64,000 nucleotides of DNA, taken from assembly GCA_030998225.1 (NCBI GenBank), contig JAPYXD010000555.1, forward strand, positions 9,796,001 through 9,860,000. The letters are read 5' to 3'. Below, piece by piece: positions 1 to 12,422 of this stretch. The first letter of the stretch is position 1; each line of letters starts with the position of its first letter. Under the pieces are notes generated by a model. That model saw only the letters and a program-made list of their open reading frames with translations, had not been told where the DNA came from and ran no database searches. Position numbers and translations under genes: made by a program. The stretch is from Diplolepis rosae. Its lineage: Eukaryota > Arthropoda > Insecta > Hymenoptera > Diplolepididae.

Positions 1-322
1 AAAGCACATCGAGCCATTCATCACATTAGTGAGTAGAACGAAGAATCTCGATGGGCGTAGGGAGTGCAGTAACGGGGAGGGCTAGTAAAAATTGCGCTGG
101 GGCCTGCACTCCCGGTCGGGTATGAACGGGCGATCAGATCACGGAAGAGTCGGTCACGACTTAAGGACGTTCTCTTGCCCGTAGATGTGCTCATCCTACT
201 CTATCATAGGTAGTGGAATTACTGTTAAGCTTTCTAACCGAATGAGTTGAGCACCGTTTATGCGCAAAAGTAACAAAATGTGTCTTTTACGTCGATTTGT
301 GCGATTTGGTAACACCGCTTTC
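1..322. other. unassigned flank, no gene seen
   Basis: No convincing reading frame, RNA gene or repeat boundary is visible. The last eight bases (315-322, CCGCTTTC) are the left target-site duplication of the hAT-like element that follows. Confidence 0.5.
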
Positions 323-1395
323 CAGTGTTGCCGGAGTGAGCGCTCTTAACTTCCCGGCAGCTCGATAGAAAATTCCCAACTTTTCCCGGACAAATTTCAA
401 AACTTCCCGGAATTTTCCCGTAAATTAAAATCATCTAAAACTTCTTAAAATTGTTTAAATATTTTAAACTCTGTTAAAAATATGTCTTATCCTAGGTTTT
501 CATAGTTTTAAAAAAATATATATTTGTTAATTTCGAAAAATAATCAAAATTCTAAATCAAATAATTGTCCATCGACCTCAGTCTTTACGTTCTTTACGTT
601 GATGAACAAATATTATTTTGAAAAATTGTGGATAAAGACCTGTAGGAACTAAATTACTCTTATGGTAAAGTACCACATGCCCTACTAGAGACAATATTTT
701 ACTAATAAACGTATAAACAATATATGCGTACTGATCACGTTTAGAAAATACAGTACAGAAACATAACTTTACTTTTCTATCTTTTCACTCCTATAATCAA
801 AGAGAATCAAAATAATTATATAATTTATACTTACAGGCATACAAGGTAATTTGGGATTCTCTTTTCTAATCAAAAATATATCCATTTCCGAATTCTATAT
901 TTTAAAAATCTATTTCAAATTCCATTCAATGATTCTTTTTTGGGACATAATACTTTTATCCAATCAACATAGATACTGTGAGAAACTTTAGGCTAATTTT
1001 ACACATAAGCGACTATCAAGAGATGTGACTCATTCATTTGAAAACCTGAAAAATCTGTTCATCTCACTTTAGCATATGACGTCAGAAGGAGTTAGAGTGA
1101 AATGAATAGCAATAGGTCTTTTCCACTTGGTGGCATGAGAGCACTATGACATATGAAAGCGCCCTAAGGGCCTGCAACCAATAAAATGCTTCTTTTTTTA
1201 ATCAAAACTCATTATGATTGGTTGTGTTTAACGAAAGATCTCTTATTAAATCTTCTATGCAAATTTAATACATAATAAGGCAATTATAAGACAATATCCC
1301 GGAAATTCCCGGAATTTCTTGACATCCCGTAAAATTTCCCAAGTGAGTCAAAATTTCCCGGATTCCGGGAAATTTCCATGCAATTGGCAACACTG
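323..1395 (+). mobile_element. hAT-like non-autonomous element (MITE), copy 1
   Basis: A 1,073-bp element begins CAGTGTTGCC and ends GGCAACACTG, a perfect 10-bp terminal inverted repeat. It is flanked by the 8-bp direct repeat CCGCTTTC (315-322 and 1396-1403). CAGTG-type ends plus an 8-bp duplication are the signature of hAT transposons. No transposase reading frame lies inside, so it must be mobilised in trans. Both ends are studded with TTCCCGG/CCGGGAA motifs (for example near 350-420 and 1298-1378), likely subterminal transposase-binding repeats. A second copy of exactly the same length is at 43437-44509. Confidence 0.9.
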
Positions 1396-1403
1396 CCGCT
1401 TTC

Positions 1404-2384
1404 CTGTCTTTCTTATATCGAGTCGAAAGGTCGATAGCATATGGTGTGAGAGAGGTTATATTATGAGTTTATTGACAGTTTGTAAATACTAATAAGATGT
1501 CTAATAAATTTCGCAACAAAAATGGATTTTTTATTTCACAAAAATCAGCTGCTCGTAAAAACAAAGCTCTGGAAGCAATGTCAAATGTAAGCGTACGCGC
1601 GCGCTGTTGATGCGGTGTTGCCAAGTCACCATATTTACTTCAGCAAGCCGGCTAAGAATTTGTGTTGTGATGATCGCACCTGCGCGCTCATCTATTTTGC
1701 GGATTGCGAATAAACTAGATCGAGCGTTCATGAACTCGATTCAAATTCACTTCTTCGGTACGTACGTAATTGTACGTAACAAAGAAATGCCGTGGGAAAA
1801 TTCAATTTCGATTTTATTTAAAATACTTAAAAAGGCAGAATAAATCTTAAGGTTTATGATCAAAGAGACTTTTAGTATTAAGAATAAAAATAAAGCTTTT
1901 AGTTTTAATGACAAAATAACAAGGGTTGGTTTATGTCACTTTATATGTACGGACACGTGCAACAATCTCACGGTTCTTAAATTGTTAAAATGAATTTAAT
2001 GTTAATTTACATGCTGAAATTTACCAGATCAAGTTGACATTTAAGAGAAATGATAAATAAACCAGCCTTGTTCCTTAGAATAATTAAATTAATGGTTTAT
2101 TTTCAGATTGACAGGTTGTCTGGAAACCTTCGAGGAAATGCCTCAATAGAAATAAATAATAAATAGTTTTAAGAGCCTTCCTTTGTTCTGAATAGGACCA
2201 GACTATGTGAAAACCGTTCTGGAGAGTTTGGGAAATGTCACTAGCGACTAATAAATTCTAAATTTATTGCCATCTAGTATAAATTGTTTGGTTTACAAAC
2301 CATGAGTTTCGCTAAATACTCAATAGTCGTTGAAATTTAATTCCAAATTTCAACAAACCCAAAATCCCCAGAACGATCGTAAAA
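1404..2384. other. intergenic, no gene seen
   Basis: AT-rich sequence with short frames lacking recognisable domains. A weak imperfect inverted repeat lies at about 2206-2390, where cgttctgg is mirrored by ccagaacg. Nothing else is supportable. Confidence 0.4.
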
Positions 2385-2985
2385 TGTGAAAGAACATGGG
2401 TACTTGTCAAACCTTAAAAATTGATATAAGATCGAAGTTAAGTGACCAGAGACGGACCCCCGGAGTCAAAAGAGGACTTGTTTTTTGACACCCTCAAGTG
2501 GCCGCACTTGAGATGCTGGGAACGCACGTGGGCCCGACACTCACTATTGGCCTAGTTCGTATCCGCCCTCACTGTTTTAAGGGAAGAATCTAATCCAATA
2601 AGATTATTTTAGAAACACCCAAAACTGAAAATCAACCAATTAGATCTATTATCTACGCCCTAAAAACTCAAATCATTTAGTGGGGACTTTTGATAAAAAG
2701 ACCCCTTGGATCCCTCTCTGGGCATACGTACGCACTCAATTTCTGTTAGTTAGTTACGCTCCTATCTTCGGAATACGTATTTTGTACGCGGACTTTTGTT
2801 TGTGAACGAACAATTTGAGTAAATTGTTCGAACTTTGTTTTTAATAATAAAGAAGTGTTCAATCAAGCAATCTCATAATTTCTCGTTCCTATCTTTATAG
2901 GATTTAAAATCGAACCGCGCAATAAAACTTAAAATATATAGTTTGCGAAGTTTCGTGTAGACGGCCCTGAGATCGGGTTGTCACA
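2385..2985. mobile_element. possible solo LTR
   Basis: A roughly 600-bp segment starts TGTGA and ends TCACA, a TG...CA boundary with a 5-bp inverted repeat. It has AATAAA-like signals near its 3' half (about 2850 and 2922). This resembles a retrotransposon long terminal repeat. I see no target-site duplication and no neighbouring gag or pol, so it may be a degraded solo LTR or a chance boundary. Confidence 0.3.
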
Positions 2986-4020
2986 TTTAAACTGCGAGTT
3001 TCAACAACGTATATCTTTAAAAGTAGTGCCGGTACACGTATTTTTTATGATGGCATATGATTCCTTATAATCTCTAGTATAATATACTAGTTTTCCAAAA
3101 AAATCTAAAGAAAATTGTGCTTTTAATGTAAAGAAAGGTATCGCGAAACTGAACTACGCCTATCTAACACGTGTTAAGAGATTCAACTTTAGAGCTTAAT
3201 TTCTCGATTTTAAGTACCGGTCTTGATGCTAATCTTTTTACCGCTTTGTAGATCATGGTAAAAAGTACTTATTTACGAAGTTTAAAAGAAATCTAAAGAA
3301 AAGTGATTTTCAAGAGAAGGTCCTTAAAATTTAAAACCGCAACAAGCCGCTCGTGAAGTTTAAAGCCGAAAGGCGGTCACGAGGGAGGTAATATAGTTCG
3401 AAAGAGGGGTTTTTTGGTTTTAGCAGGTATGCCTAGAATCGTCCTAGGAGATTCCTGTACTACGTCTATAAAAGATATTGCCATTTTTCCTTCTCACAAA
3501 AAAAAACATTGTAAAAAACGTTATCGAAAATAAAAAATTTTACTTTGCACCAAATAGTTGAAAAGTATAGATGAGGTAAAAATCTTAAAATTCGCAGAAC
3601 CAAATATTGTATAATATACAAATATTGATTTATATTTAGTATCTAAAAATCACGTAATGAAAAATAGTCTCTAAAAAAATTAATGTTTAGAATTTTCACG
3701 AGTTTTTAATTAGTTTCTAAACATGACACATATAAGGTTTGCTGATAGCAGTACTGATTCAATTTACAGTATATGTACAGGGTGGACCATCTAACATTTG
3801 GAATTTGAATCGGCTATAAAAAAAAACTTATGGATATTTTTTCAAAAGTATGATATCTTTGGAGCTCGTATCATTGGAGTTTGAGTGTACTGGCAAATTA
3901 GGATTTTTTTCGGAAAAAAATTGCAAAATACTTCATGATAAGAACGTATTCCTTAAGACCGATAGAGCTTTAAGTAAATCAAAATTCGTTTTTCATTTGA
4001 AACCATAAAAATATTTATTA
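2986..4020. other. intergenic, no gene seen
   Basis: AT-rich DNA without coding signals. The segment from about 3778 starts with a short G-rich run and is followed by low-complexity A/T, probably old repeat material. Confidence 0.35.
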
Positions 4021-5421
4021 CACGGAGAAAAATGGATATTTAACGATGTGACAAGCAACTTATATATTCAGTTGTAATATCTAGATATTGAACTGTGATA
4101 TCTGAATATTCAGCTTGACTATCTAAAATATTGAAATAGATTAATATGAATATTTCTGATATTGCAGCTGCATATTTAGATATTTCAATTGAATATTTGA
4201 GATGCTTGTCACATAGTTGTAATATCTAGATATTGAACGCTAGTATCTGAATATTTAGCTTTACTATCTAAAATATTGAAAAAGGTTAATATGAATAACT
4301 TTTATATTACAGCTGAATATTAAGATATTGCACCGAAAAAAAAATTCAGGCATCACAACAAAAACGTTTTGTTAAGCAGTTTTTGTTTCCATTGCAAAAT
4401 TTTTGTTGTTATGACAAAATTATTTTTTTATGCCAACAAAATATTGTGTTGTTGACATAATATTATTTTGTTGAGTATTATTTTCTTGGCCTAAACAAAG
4501 TTTTGTTGAGCCAGCAAAACGTTTAGTTAGACTAATTAGATGCGCGATCACGCATGCGTGTTCACTTATTATTAGCCGGAAAAGCGAGCACGTTCATGTC
4601 TAATATTACGAATGACGCTGATGTTCTCTATGCTCGATTGAAATATATTTTCGTTAGTCGATTGTATGTGATGTGTTTAATTTAAATAATATGGCAGACA
4701 AGGAAACAAGACGACTTCTAGAGAACTGGGGTTTAAGGTGACTCATTGACACCTTTAAAAGTAATTATCAAGTATAGTTGAAATGTTAACCTAGATATAT
4801 TCATCGTTATACATTTTATTATTTTTAAATACTTTTATATTTATTAGCAGTTCCTTCCTCGCAAAACTTTAAGAAAATGAAGTCCTTGGAATTCAAATGA
4901 AATTTGAAACAAAGCTGCGAAATTATATTATTTCAAAAGAACAAATGTATTTTGTCCGACAGCGGAGCAAAACCAAGCGATTTCACGCCTGTAAAGCGGG
5001 GAGGATCGAAAATGTTCGAGACACAACGAACGAGGTGGTGGAACATATGACAGAATTTATAGACTATCAAATATAACAATTAATCAATTTTATAATGCTC
5101 TTGGTGCACAATATACTATTGTTAGGACAACAAGACTGTTTTGCCAGGCTAACCAACGAATTTTGTCGAGCCAACAAAACAGTTTTATTAGACCAACAGA
5201 ACAGTTTTGTTAGACTGACAAAGAGACCCAAAAAAAAAATTTATCTGGCTCAACAAAACAGTTTTGTTGCACAAATAACAACAAAATTATTTTGTTGCAG
5301 TAACAAAATTTTGGTTTGTTAAGCAAAACCGTTTTCTCAGTGTATACAACCGAATATATAAGATTTTTGTCACATAGTTGAATATGTAGATATTGATCAT
5401 GAATATCCATTTTTCTCCAAG
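4021..5421. repeat. nested fold-back element with internal duplication
   Basis: The outer ends are mirror images: ggagaaaaatggatat near 4025 and atatccatttttctcc near 5404. Inside, a block beginning agttgtaatatctagatatt occurs at about 4069 and again at about 4215, a direct duplication of period about 146 bp. A second pair of ends rich in CAACAAAA/TTTTGTTG is visible at about 4345-4530 and 5125-5345, suggesting one element inserted into another. No transposase frame was found. Confidence 0.5.
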
Positions 5422-5592
5422 TTGCAATACCTTTTCTAAGCTTTAATATATCTTTGCTGCAAAAATTCCCACTATGACCCATGTTTTCGCCAATGGAAAC
5501 GTATAATTCAGAAAAAATTGTAATCTTCTTTTTGTGTAAAAACAACCTTTTCGTTTCGGTTAAATTTTTATTCTTTGATAAATGTTTCGTAC

Positions 5593-5779
5593 CTTTAGGA
5601 TCGCAATATCATGAGCATTAATAGTAACTCTCTGTCTCTCAACACCACTTACATAGTCGTAAATGCTCATAAAAATGTCTACAGGGATACTTCCAGAAGT
5701 CTTGAAATGTTCTGTTTTATTATATTTCACGTACAAGTGATTATTTTCACCACGATAAGCTGTGAATTTAGAGACAAAC
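5593..5779 (-). pseudogene. orphan serine-protease-homolog exon
   Basis: This is a 187-nt open exon on the minus strand, preceded by an acceptor (ttacag) and followed by a donor (gtacga). It encodes a segment ending NAHDIAILK, the trypsin-family region around the catalytic Asp. Length, phases and residues (NYR start, TA..G..NHL, ending HDIAILK) match the exon at 7792-7978, so the two are paralogous. No partner exons are found on either side; downstream lies the fold-back element ending at 5421. It is either a pseudo-exon left by a disrupted tandem copy or an alternative exon of an unseen gene. Confidence 0.55.
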
Positions 5780-6088
5780 CTGTAATTTACATTGAGACTA
5801 TATTATTATAACATATATAGGGCAGACCGGGGAAAACTTGCCGGGTTAAAACTCATTGCTCTCCAAAAGTTAATGGAACGTATAACTGATGCTTTTTTTC
5901 TTATTCCAAGTCTTGAATTATTATACAAGATATTTTATTTTTAATTCAAACAGAAACATCTTATAGGATTGAAAAATTCGATAGTTCTATTAATTGCCAT
6001 TTTATGAACTGTAAAAGTAAAGATTAATTATATGTAAAAAACAATAAAAATATTTTTTTCGTTGAAAATTGTTATATTTATAGTAGAA

Positions 6089-6193
6089 TCTTGGATTGCC
6101 TCAAAAGATGAGGAATTTTTTAAACGCGGTATCCATATGCTGCCTGAAAGATGGCCAAAGGTACTAGAAAGAGATGGGCAATACTTTGAATAA
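6089..6193 (+). pseudogene. mariner transposase 3' fragment
   Basis: Thirty-four codons plus stop encode a peptide starting SWIASKDEEFF and ending LERDGQYFE, the C-terminal tail of mariner transposases. The same tail occurs at the ends of the mariner copies at 9547 and 42319. Everything upstream, including the catalytic domain, is missing, so this is a relic. Confidence 0.8.
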
Positions 6194-7226
6194 CATACAT
6201 TGTACCAATTTCTCTGAATAAAGCTTCAAAATCACCAAAAAAACCCTCAAAACTTATTTGTTCACATGAGATTTTAATAATTTTCGTTAATTTTAATGTA
6301 TTTTGATTGAAAAGTCATTAAATTTAATATGAATATATATTAATTTTAATTTACCAATTATATATTAAAGTCTATCAAAATTAATAAAATTTTTAACGTT
6401 GTACATTGTACTTTTAAAAAATCATGATTACACATTATTAGTATTATCAAAAAATGGAATTACTTTTAATGAGACGGACGTGGCCATAAAGATACAAAAG
6501 AGAACTTATATCTAAGTCTTTTTTGCTTTCCAAGGACAATATCTAGAATTAATTATATTTCAGAATTATTATGAATAGATTTTATATCTCAAACATATAC
6601 TTTGATAAAGTTTAACCAAGGGCACGTGTCACATTGATCAAGAAACTACTGAGTTTAGTTTCCACATCTTGTTTTGACGAAATAATAATTATTTTTTGCT
6701 AAAATAAAAATTTCAGGGCATGATGGCCTACTACTACCGGTCCCGTGACTTCTTTTTAGATTGAATAATCAAAAAAAGTTATTCACTGTAATATCAATAT
6801 AATTAGGTTTCGTAACGTTTGTTCAAAAATAATAATTATTATCATTTGCTGACATGTTGGGAAATGATAAAAAACATTTATAAATTGAAATAAAGGCTCA
6901 GGACCTGTCTTCGTAAGTCCTTTATCAGTTTCTGAAATTTCAGTAGTGAGAGTAATTTTCGAAAAATTTGTATATCCTTTTATTTAGACATTTTATTTTG
7001 AGTAATCATACAAAACTTAATTAAAATTATTGTAATATAGTTGTGAATTGTTTGACCATGTTGCATTCGTTACTTTGAATTTCAACGTCTTGAAGATTCC
7101 TTTGACTCATGGTGTGGAAATTCATACAATAGCAAATTTTTATATGCACAAGGAGAGCACATTGTAAAACTACTTTCTCTTTTTCGAATTTCAACTTTTT
7201 GATTGTTAATATGATTAAATTAAAGT
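6194..7226. other. intergenic, no gene seen
   Basis: AT-rich DNA with no frames of note and no clear repeat ends. Confidence 0.4.
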
Positions 7227-7978
7227 TTACAAATATACACCTTTTTCAAATGAATAAATATATTTTTCATAAGTGGATACTTTAGTGAAAATTCCCAATT
7301 CTACGTCGGTTAAAATTCCTATAAGGTCCCCTTTCAAAAATATATTACTTCCTAGGTCGTGCTGAAATGAAAAAAAAACAGTTATATATAGTATTTCAAT
7401 GTTCAATGTAAATAATAAACAATGTTTTTCAATTATGTCTAACGTTACATGATAACGCATTAACCTTTGTCAAACTGTAATCATTGTCGTTTAATTTGAA
7501 ACAAAATCGATTAGTCATATCCAAATGTGCCATATTGCAATGTGAATGATCTAGTATTGTAACTGACATCCTTATTAACATGTTTGAGCCAGAATGCAAA
7601 CAACCTTTTAGGTAATTGTATCCTAACAACGAAGCTTCACCTAGCTCTATCTTTTTATCTTTAAAAACTGCGACAGAAGGTGGTGAGCTCCCAAAAAATA
7701 CATCTTTTTCCAACTAGAAAACATGTCATTCCATAGACATATCATCATTAATTTCAGTTCAAATTGTTTCACTCTTAAGAATGTTACTTACCTTTAGGAT
7801 CGCAATATCATGTGCACCAGGATCAATTTTCTCTTTCTTAAAATCATTCACATAGTTATAAAGACTAATAAACTTTTCTACATGAATGCTGTATATACCA
7901 TCATAATGTACCTGCCAGTCATAATTTATAAACAAATGATCACTCTTACCGGCTAAAGCTGTGAGACCATTAATGACC
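7227..7978 (-). CDS. serine protease homolog (catalytically dead), 5'-truncated
   Basis: Three phase-compatible minus-strand exons, 7978-7792, 7713-7465 and 7361-7227 (stop), encode about 190 residues of a trypsin-fold (S1) protein. Exon 1 ends HDIAILK, the region of the catalytic Asp. Exon 2 continues as beta-barrel sequence with an FKLND stretch. In exon 3 the usual GDSGGP is replaced by HDLGSN, so the nucleophile Ser is lost, while the C-terminal pattern (GIFTKVSTYEKYIYSF) is kept. The first exon(s) with signal peptide and catalytic His are not found upstream; a repeat and a mariner start within 40-600 bp. S1 homologs without catalysis act as cofactors or venom and immune proteins in insects, but the role here is unknown. 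It may be a pseudogene fragment, although all three exons remain open. Confidence 0.6.
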
Positions 7979-8017
7979 CTGTAATTCATATATACGATGC
8001 TATACTAAATCACAATT

Positions 8018-8200
8018 CCCCCAGAGCACAATACTTTTCCTGAAAATTCCATGATAATTCTCATAGAACGTTCGGAAGATACCATTGGAACGTTTAGGGA
8101 ACGTTCCTGGAGCTAAGAAAATGTCCGAGTTTTTTAAACTGGCTTTTCTGAATGTTCCAGTGTTAAATCCCAGTAACTTTAAATTTTCACATTGTCCTCC
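8018..8200. repeat. GGAACGTTC-type repeat fragment
   Basis: It contains gaacgttc, ggaacgtttaggga and cctggagctaagaaaatgtcc. The last matches, in reverse complement, the segment near 13336-13365, and the outer end (cacaatactttt) matches the end near 13372. It is therefore a partial copy of the element whose ends flank 11.77-13.39 kb. Confidence 0.5.
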
Positions 8201-8583
8201 TGTTCAAGGGCAACACGCCACACACTAATGTGAACGAACAATGAACAATTCGTATATAATAGTATTCTGATGATAAATTATCATATGGACCGAGTAATTG
8301 TTCGCGTGAGGTAAAACAATGTATTGCCTCACGTCGAAAGATCGGTTCGACACTTGATAATGAGTAATAAAGAAGAGCAGCGCTGTGTCCGTATGGTAAT
8401 TGTACACGCGGTAATGAGTCAGTGACTCACACCGCGTTTCGATAAAATAGTAATGCTGTGTTAATAACCTAATGAGAAAGTAAAGGTTTATCAACATAGC
8501 TTCAGTAACATTAGGCTAGTAATGTTAATTTTAATAATTATTATCACCAACTTGGCTATTAAATTAACATTGATGTAATAAAA

Positions 8584-9547
8584 ATGTCGAGTTTTGACCC
8601 GAATAAGCGTCATTTGCGGGAACTTTTGATTTGCTTATTCAATTTGAAGAAATCTGTAACTGAGGCGCACATATTGCTTGTAGAAACATATGGTGAGGCT
8701 GCCATAAGTGAGGAAAGTTGAAGGTTGAAGTGATTGGTTTCAAATGTTTAAGAACGGTGAATTTGACATCGAAGACAAAGAACGTAGCGGAAAGCCGAAA
8801 GTGTACGAAGACGCAGAATTGGAAGCAATTTTGGATCAAGATTCGTGCCAAATGCAAGAAGAACTTGCACGTACATTAGAAGTGACTCAACAAGCAATTT
8901 CACATCGTTTAAAATCATTGCGAATAATTCTAAAACAAGGAAATTGTGATCCATATGAACTGACGCTGAGAAACGTTGAACGCTGATTTTCTGCATGTGA
9001 AATGCTGCTTGCCAGACATAAACGAAAGGGTTTTCTGCACCATATAGTCACTGGTGATGAAAAATGGATTCACTATGATAACCCAAAATGGAAGAAATCA
9101 TGGGAACCACCTGGCCATGCTTCTACATCTACAGCTTAGCCAAATTTTCATGGAAAAAAACTCTTGTTGTGTATTTGGTAGGATCAGCTTGGTGTCGTGT
9201 ATTATGAGTTGCTCAAACCGAACGAAACAATTAGTGGGGCTGTCTACCGAACACAGTTAATGAGATTAAGTCGAGTACTCAAGGAAAAGCGTACCCACTA
9301 CTACTCCAGATACGACAAAGTTATTCTCCTACATGATAATGCTCGTCCACATGTTGCAGCGCCGGTCAAAACCTATTTGGAAGCACTCAAGTGGGCAGTT
9401 TTATCCCACCTACCCTATTCACCAGACATTGCTCCTTCTGGTTTCCACTTATTTCGATCGTTGACGCATGGCCTGTCTGAGCAGCACTACACATCATATG
9501 AAAATACCAAAAAAGTAGTGGCAAACGATGGACAATACTTCGAATAA
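8584..9547 (+). pseudogene. mariner transposase, decayed
   Basis: The frame opens MSSFDPNKRHLREL and continues through a mariner N-terminal helix-turn-helix, then hits a stop at about 8719. Further stops and frame changes follow. Recognisable catalytic-domain blocks remain: VTGDEKWIHYDNP (first Asp), ILLHDNARPHV (second Asp), and PDIAPSGFHLF where the third acidic residue of the D,D34D triad is Gly instead of Asp. The end is VVANDGQYFE, stop 9545-9547. A 3' terminal sequence follows (cggcggaaacttatttgtac). It encodes no functional transposase. Confidence 0.9.
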
Positions 9548-11767
9548 AACATAAGGTTCCGTTCTTTCACAATAAATGCCCAATTTTTGATAAAAAACGG
9601 CGGAAACTTATTTGTACACCAGTTAATATTACTGTTTATTGATTGACGATGATCAACCACCTGCAATCAATGGTGAGAACATCAATTATTGATCATAGAT
9701 CATAAATAATGGTTTGATTGATTGGTAATCTGCAATCATCGATCATAGTCTATAAAATATGCAAATTATAGATGAATGAATGCAAGTGTGAGTAGTTAAA
9801 TCTACATTTATTTGGAAACTAGAAATAAAAATAGGCGATAGAGAGAAGAGATAGGATACAAAATCGAAGTTTGTGATCGACGATGATAACTACTTACAGA
9901 AGGTAGCGGGAGCGATACGTGACTGGTACCAGTTTTGTGCGATACATGCCTAGTACCAGTTTTGCGCGCCCTAGCGGACCCGTGTGAGAGAACGGTCATA
10001 GAATACTCTGACCGTTCTCTGACTGTTCTATGACCGTTCTATAACCTCGCATTATTACGGCTAAGATCGGTAAAAAAGACATTAAAAGCTTTGCAATTAT
10101 GATTCTGTGGCGAAATTTGGATTAGAAGGTAAAGCAATAAATAAATACAATTTCGGATCAACAAGTCATCGTCGTGAGCAGACCCTTCGATAAATGTAAG
10201 TCTCATCTGTTTCTTTGAGAACAATTCTACCTTTGGTACTTGGTAAATTAAATCCTTGATCCTTAAGTGGTGCAAGTCCGAAAACAGTAGTGCTATCTAG
10301 TTCCTTTGGATTACGTGAATCATCGTACTTAGTCGTGTTCGCTTAATAGTGATTCAATTATGAAATTAGGACGAACTAACCTATCTTTTTAAAAAGTGCA
10401 TGCCAGATTCATTTCTCGTGTACTTAGCAAGATACGTAAGCTGATTATAGATCATAACAGTTGCTGGACTTGCATCCCTTACACCAAACTACCTCCTGCG
10501 AAATTTATCGTCGTTTTACTACCTCAGGGAGACAAACGAAAACCAACCTATCCTGCAAGACTTTGTGACGTTGTCTTACAACTATAGGAGTAACAAACGT
10601 AACAAACGACAATTCTCTCCTTTGCCCTCTAATCTAAGAGGTAGACAATCAAGTTACCACATAAGTATCGTTCCTTGTTGTAAAATCATCCAAATCCTTT
10701 TTTACGGTTCAATAAATTATTATATATATATATATAAATTCAGTGTGTTATTATCTTTGTGAACAACTCACGGCCCATAGACCTGACATCTGACAAGTGA
10801 CAACGTACCCACAAATAAAAATAAATTATCAGGCCTTACCAACCTGATATAATCACCCATAAAACCAGACGTGAAGTCCACATTTTGACCATGGCATTGA
10901 GTTCGAAAAGAGTGGGTTAGAATTGCGTTATTTTTTACTGTCTGTTATGCGGAAAACAACATGTGCTCAAATAATGGGCGATATCTGGCCACTTTTAACC
11001 CAAACATGAGGGGTAAAACTTGCACCTCTTTGTGGACGCAGATCATAGCAGTATTTCCGTAAATACATGGTGTCATATAAAAGGCGCAAAAAGTCTTCAA
11101 TTTCCGCCCTAAGTCATTGATAAAAATGACTCGAGCATAGTGTTCGAAATTAGGTCAATTTTTGCGGAAAAACGTGGAGTCCAGTTTAATGGTCAATTTT
11201 TTAGTAAAACTTTGGTGGCATGACAGAATTGATCCATTCTCGCGCACAAACTTTGACGACACGAAACAAGTTATTTTACTGAGTTATTTTTATTATTATT
11301 ACAAATTTATAAATGTTTCTGTTGAAAAATTTAAGCAGCTGTATCGAAAGTTACGAGATAATAATCCAAATTTTATATTTATTTACTAATTATATATTTT
11401 ATATTTTGCTGCGTAATCTCTGCTCGATATTGCCCACAAATTGATGACTTTTTGATAAAAAATCACCTAAATAGATGTGCTCATTAATTGACCATCTATT
11501 TACTTGTCGATGCCGACTCTTTCGAACTTAAAGAAAGTGCCCATTTATTGACAACCGTTTCAGTGCTGTGTTGTTGTCAAAGCTTTTGACAAAATAACGC
11601 ACAAGAATGCGGACCCAGATAATGGCAATTATTCCCCAAAGCCCCTCAATTATGATCAGCAAATATTGCCTCCAACTGTCCCCAAAATGTTTTCTGGGCA
11701 GCTAGCCGCCTCCTTTACATCCAAAAATCCAAACTACTCTCGCCTTTTGCTCGGGATGTAACACCAG
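9548..11767. other. intergenic, minor repeats only
   Basis: No supportable gene. There is a short inverted repeat at about 9988-10042 (agaacggtcatagaat mirrored by attctatgaccgttct-like sequence) and a TA dinucleotide run at about 10719-10735. The short frames here show no recognised domain. Confidence 0.4.
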
Positions 11768-11930
11768 TGGAACGTTCGAAAGGAATATTGAGAGAACCTT
11801 CCGCAGGAACATTAAGAGAATATTTGCAGAGAACGTTTCTCGAACCTTTCGCAGGAACATTCAGAGAACGTTTGCAGCGAGCGTTTGTAGAAATTTTCGC
11901 GGGAACATTCAGGGAAGTTTCTTCATAGAT
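11768..11930. repeat. GGAACATTC repeat array, left block
   Basis: A degenerate array of about 22-26-bp units built on GGAACATTCAGAGAACGTTT. Its reverse complement is found at 13140-13300, so the two blocks face each other around the tRNA-like cluster. They look like subterminal repeats of one composite element. Confidence 0.6.
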
Positions 11931-12090
11931 AATCCTGTAGCTTTAACGATACTAATGTAGGAAACGTTTTTCATAAACAATTTTGGACATTAATTTACAT
12001 GTAAAATAAAAAGGATTAATTATAAATATTATTTCAAATTATTTAGCAGTGCCACTAGGCGATATAAGGAGGTCTTCCTGTGGAGAAGGA

Positions 12091-12164
12091 GCCTGTGTAG
12101 CTCAGTTGGTTAGAGCAGTCGACCGGCAATCGAAAGATCTGGGCTCGAATCCCAGCGCAGTCGA
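12091..12164 (+). tRNA. tRNA-like sequence 1 (probably not functional)
   Basis: It has a good A box (TAGCTCAGTTGG) and B box (GGCTCGAATCC), D arm, and T stem CTGGG/CCCAG. The acceptor stem has a C-U mismatch and a wobble. The anticodon loop reads CCGGCAA with GGC at the anticodon position (Ala), but position 33 is C instead of the near-universal U. It lies inside a fold-back repeat with three sister copies, so it is best read as a tRNA-derived repeat with an internal Pol III promoter. Confidence 0.5.
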
Positions 12165-12273
12165 AAGCGTCTTTTTCTTCCACAGAAAGATTTAAAATTC
12201 TTAAAAATTTGAAGTTAAATATTATTCAATATTTAAAAAATTTGAAAATCTTTCTGTGGAAAAAATGACGCTT

Positions 12274-12346
12274 TCAACTGCGCTGGGATTCGAGCCCAGG
12301 TCTTTCGATTGCCGGTCGACTGCTCTAACCACTGAGCTACACAGGC
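12274..12346 (-). tRNA. tRNA-like sequence 2 (probably not functional)
   Basis: Minus-strand sister of the copy at 12091, in the opposite arm of the same palindrome. The A and B boxes and GGC loop are the same. It lacks one base in the D loop and its 3' end reads GCAGTTGA instead of GCAGTCGA. Confidence 0.5.
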
Positions 12347-12422
12347 GTCCGACATCTCTTTCTCCACAGGAAGATCTCCTTATATCGCCTAGTGGCTCAG
12401 CCTTGCGGCTGTAAATGATTTC

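Larger units (their letters stand above)
12051..12396. repeat. fold-back element with two head-to-head tRNA-like copies
   Basis: A near-symmetric palindrome. The left edge gccactaggcgatataagga is mirrored at the right edge by tccttatatcgcctagtggc. Each arm holds a tRNA-like sequence (12091-12164 plus, 12274-12346 minus), and the centre is an A/T-rich mirror of the cagaaagatt...aatctttctg type. The RNA would form one hairpin with a tRNA-like fold in each arm. Confidence 0.75.

Noticed and set aside
12091..12164. Functional tRNA-Ala(GGC) gene
   Set aside because: C at position 33, acceptor mismatch, and four copies embedded in fold-back repeats argue for a tRNA-derived repeat.
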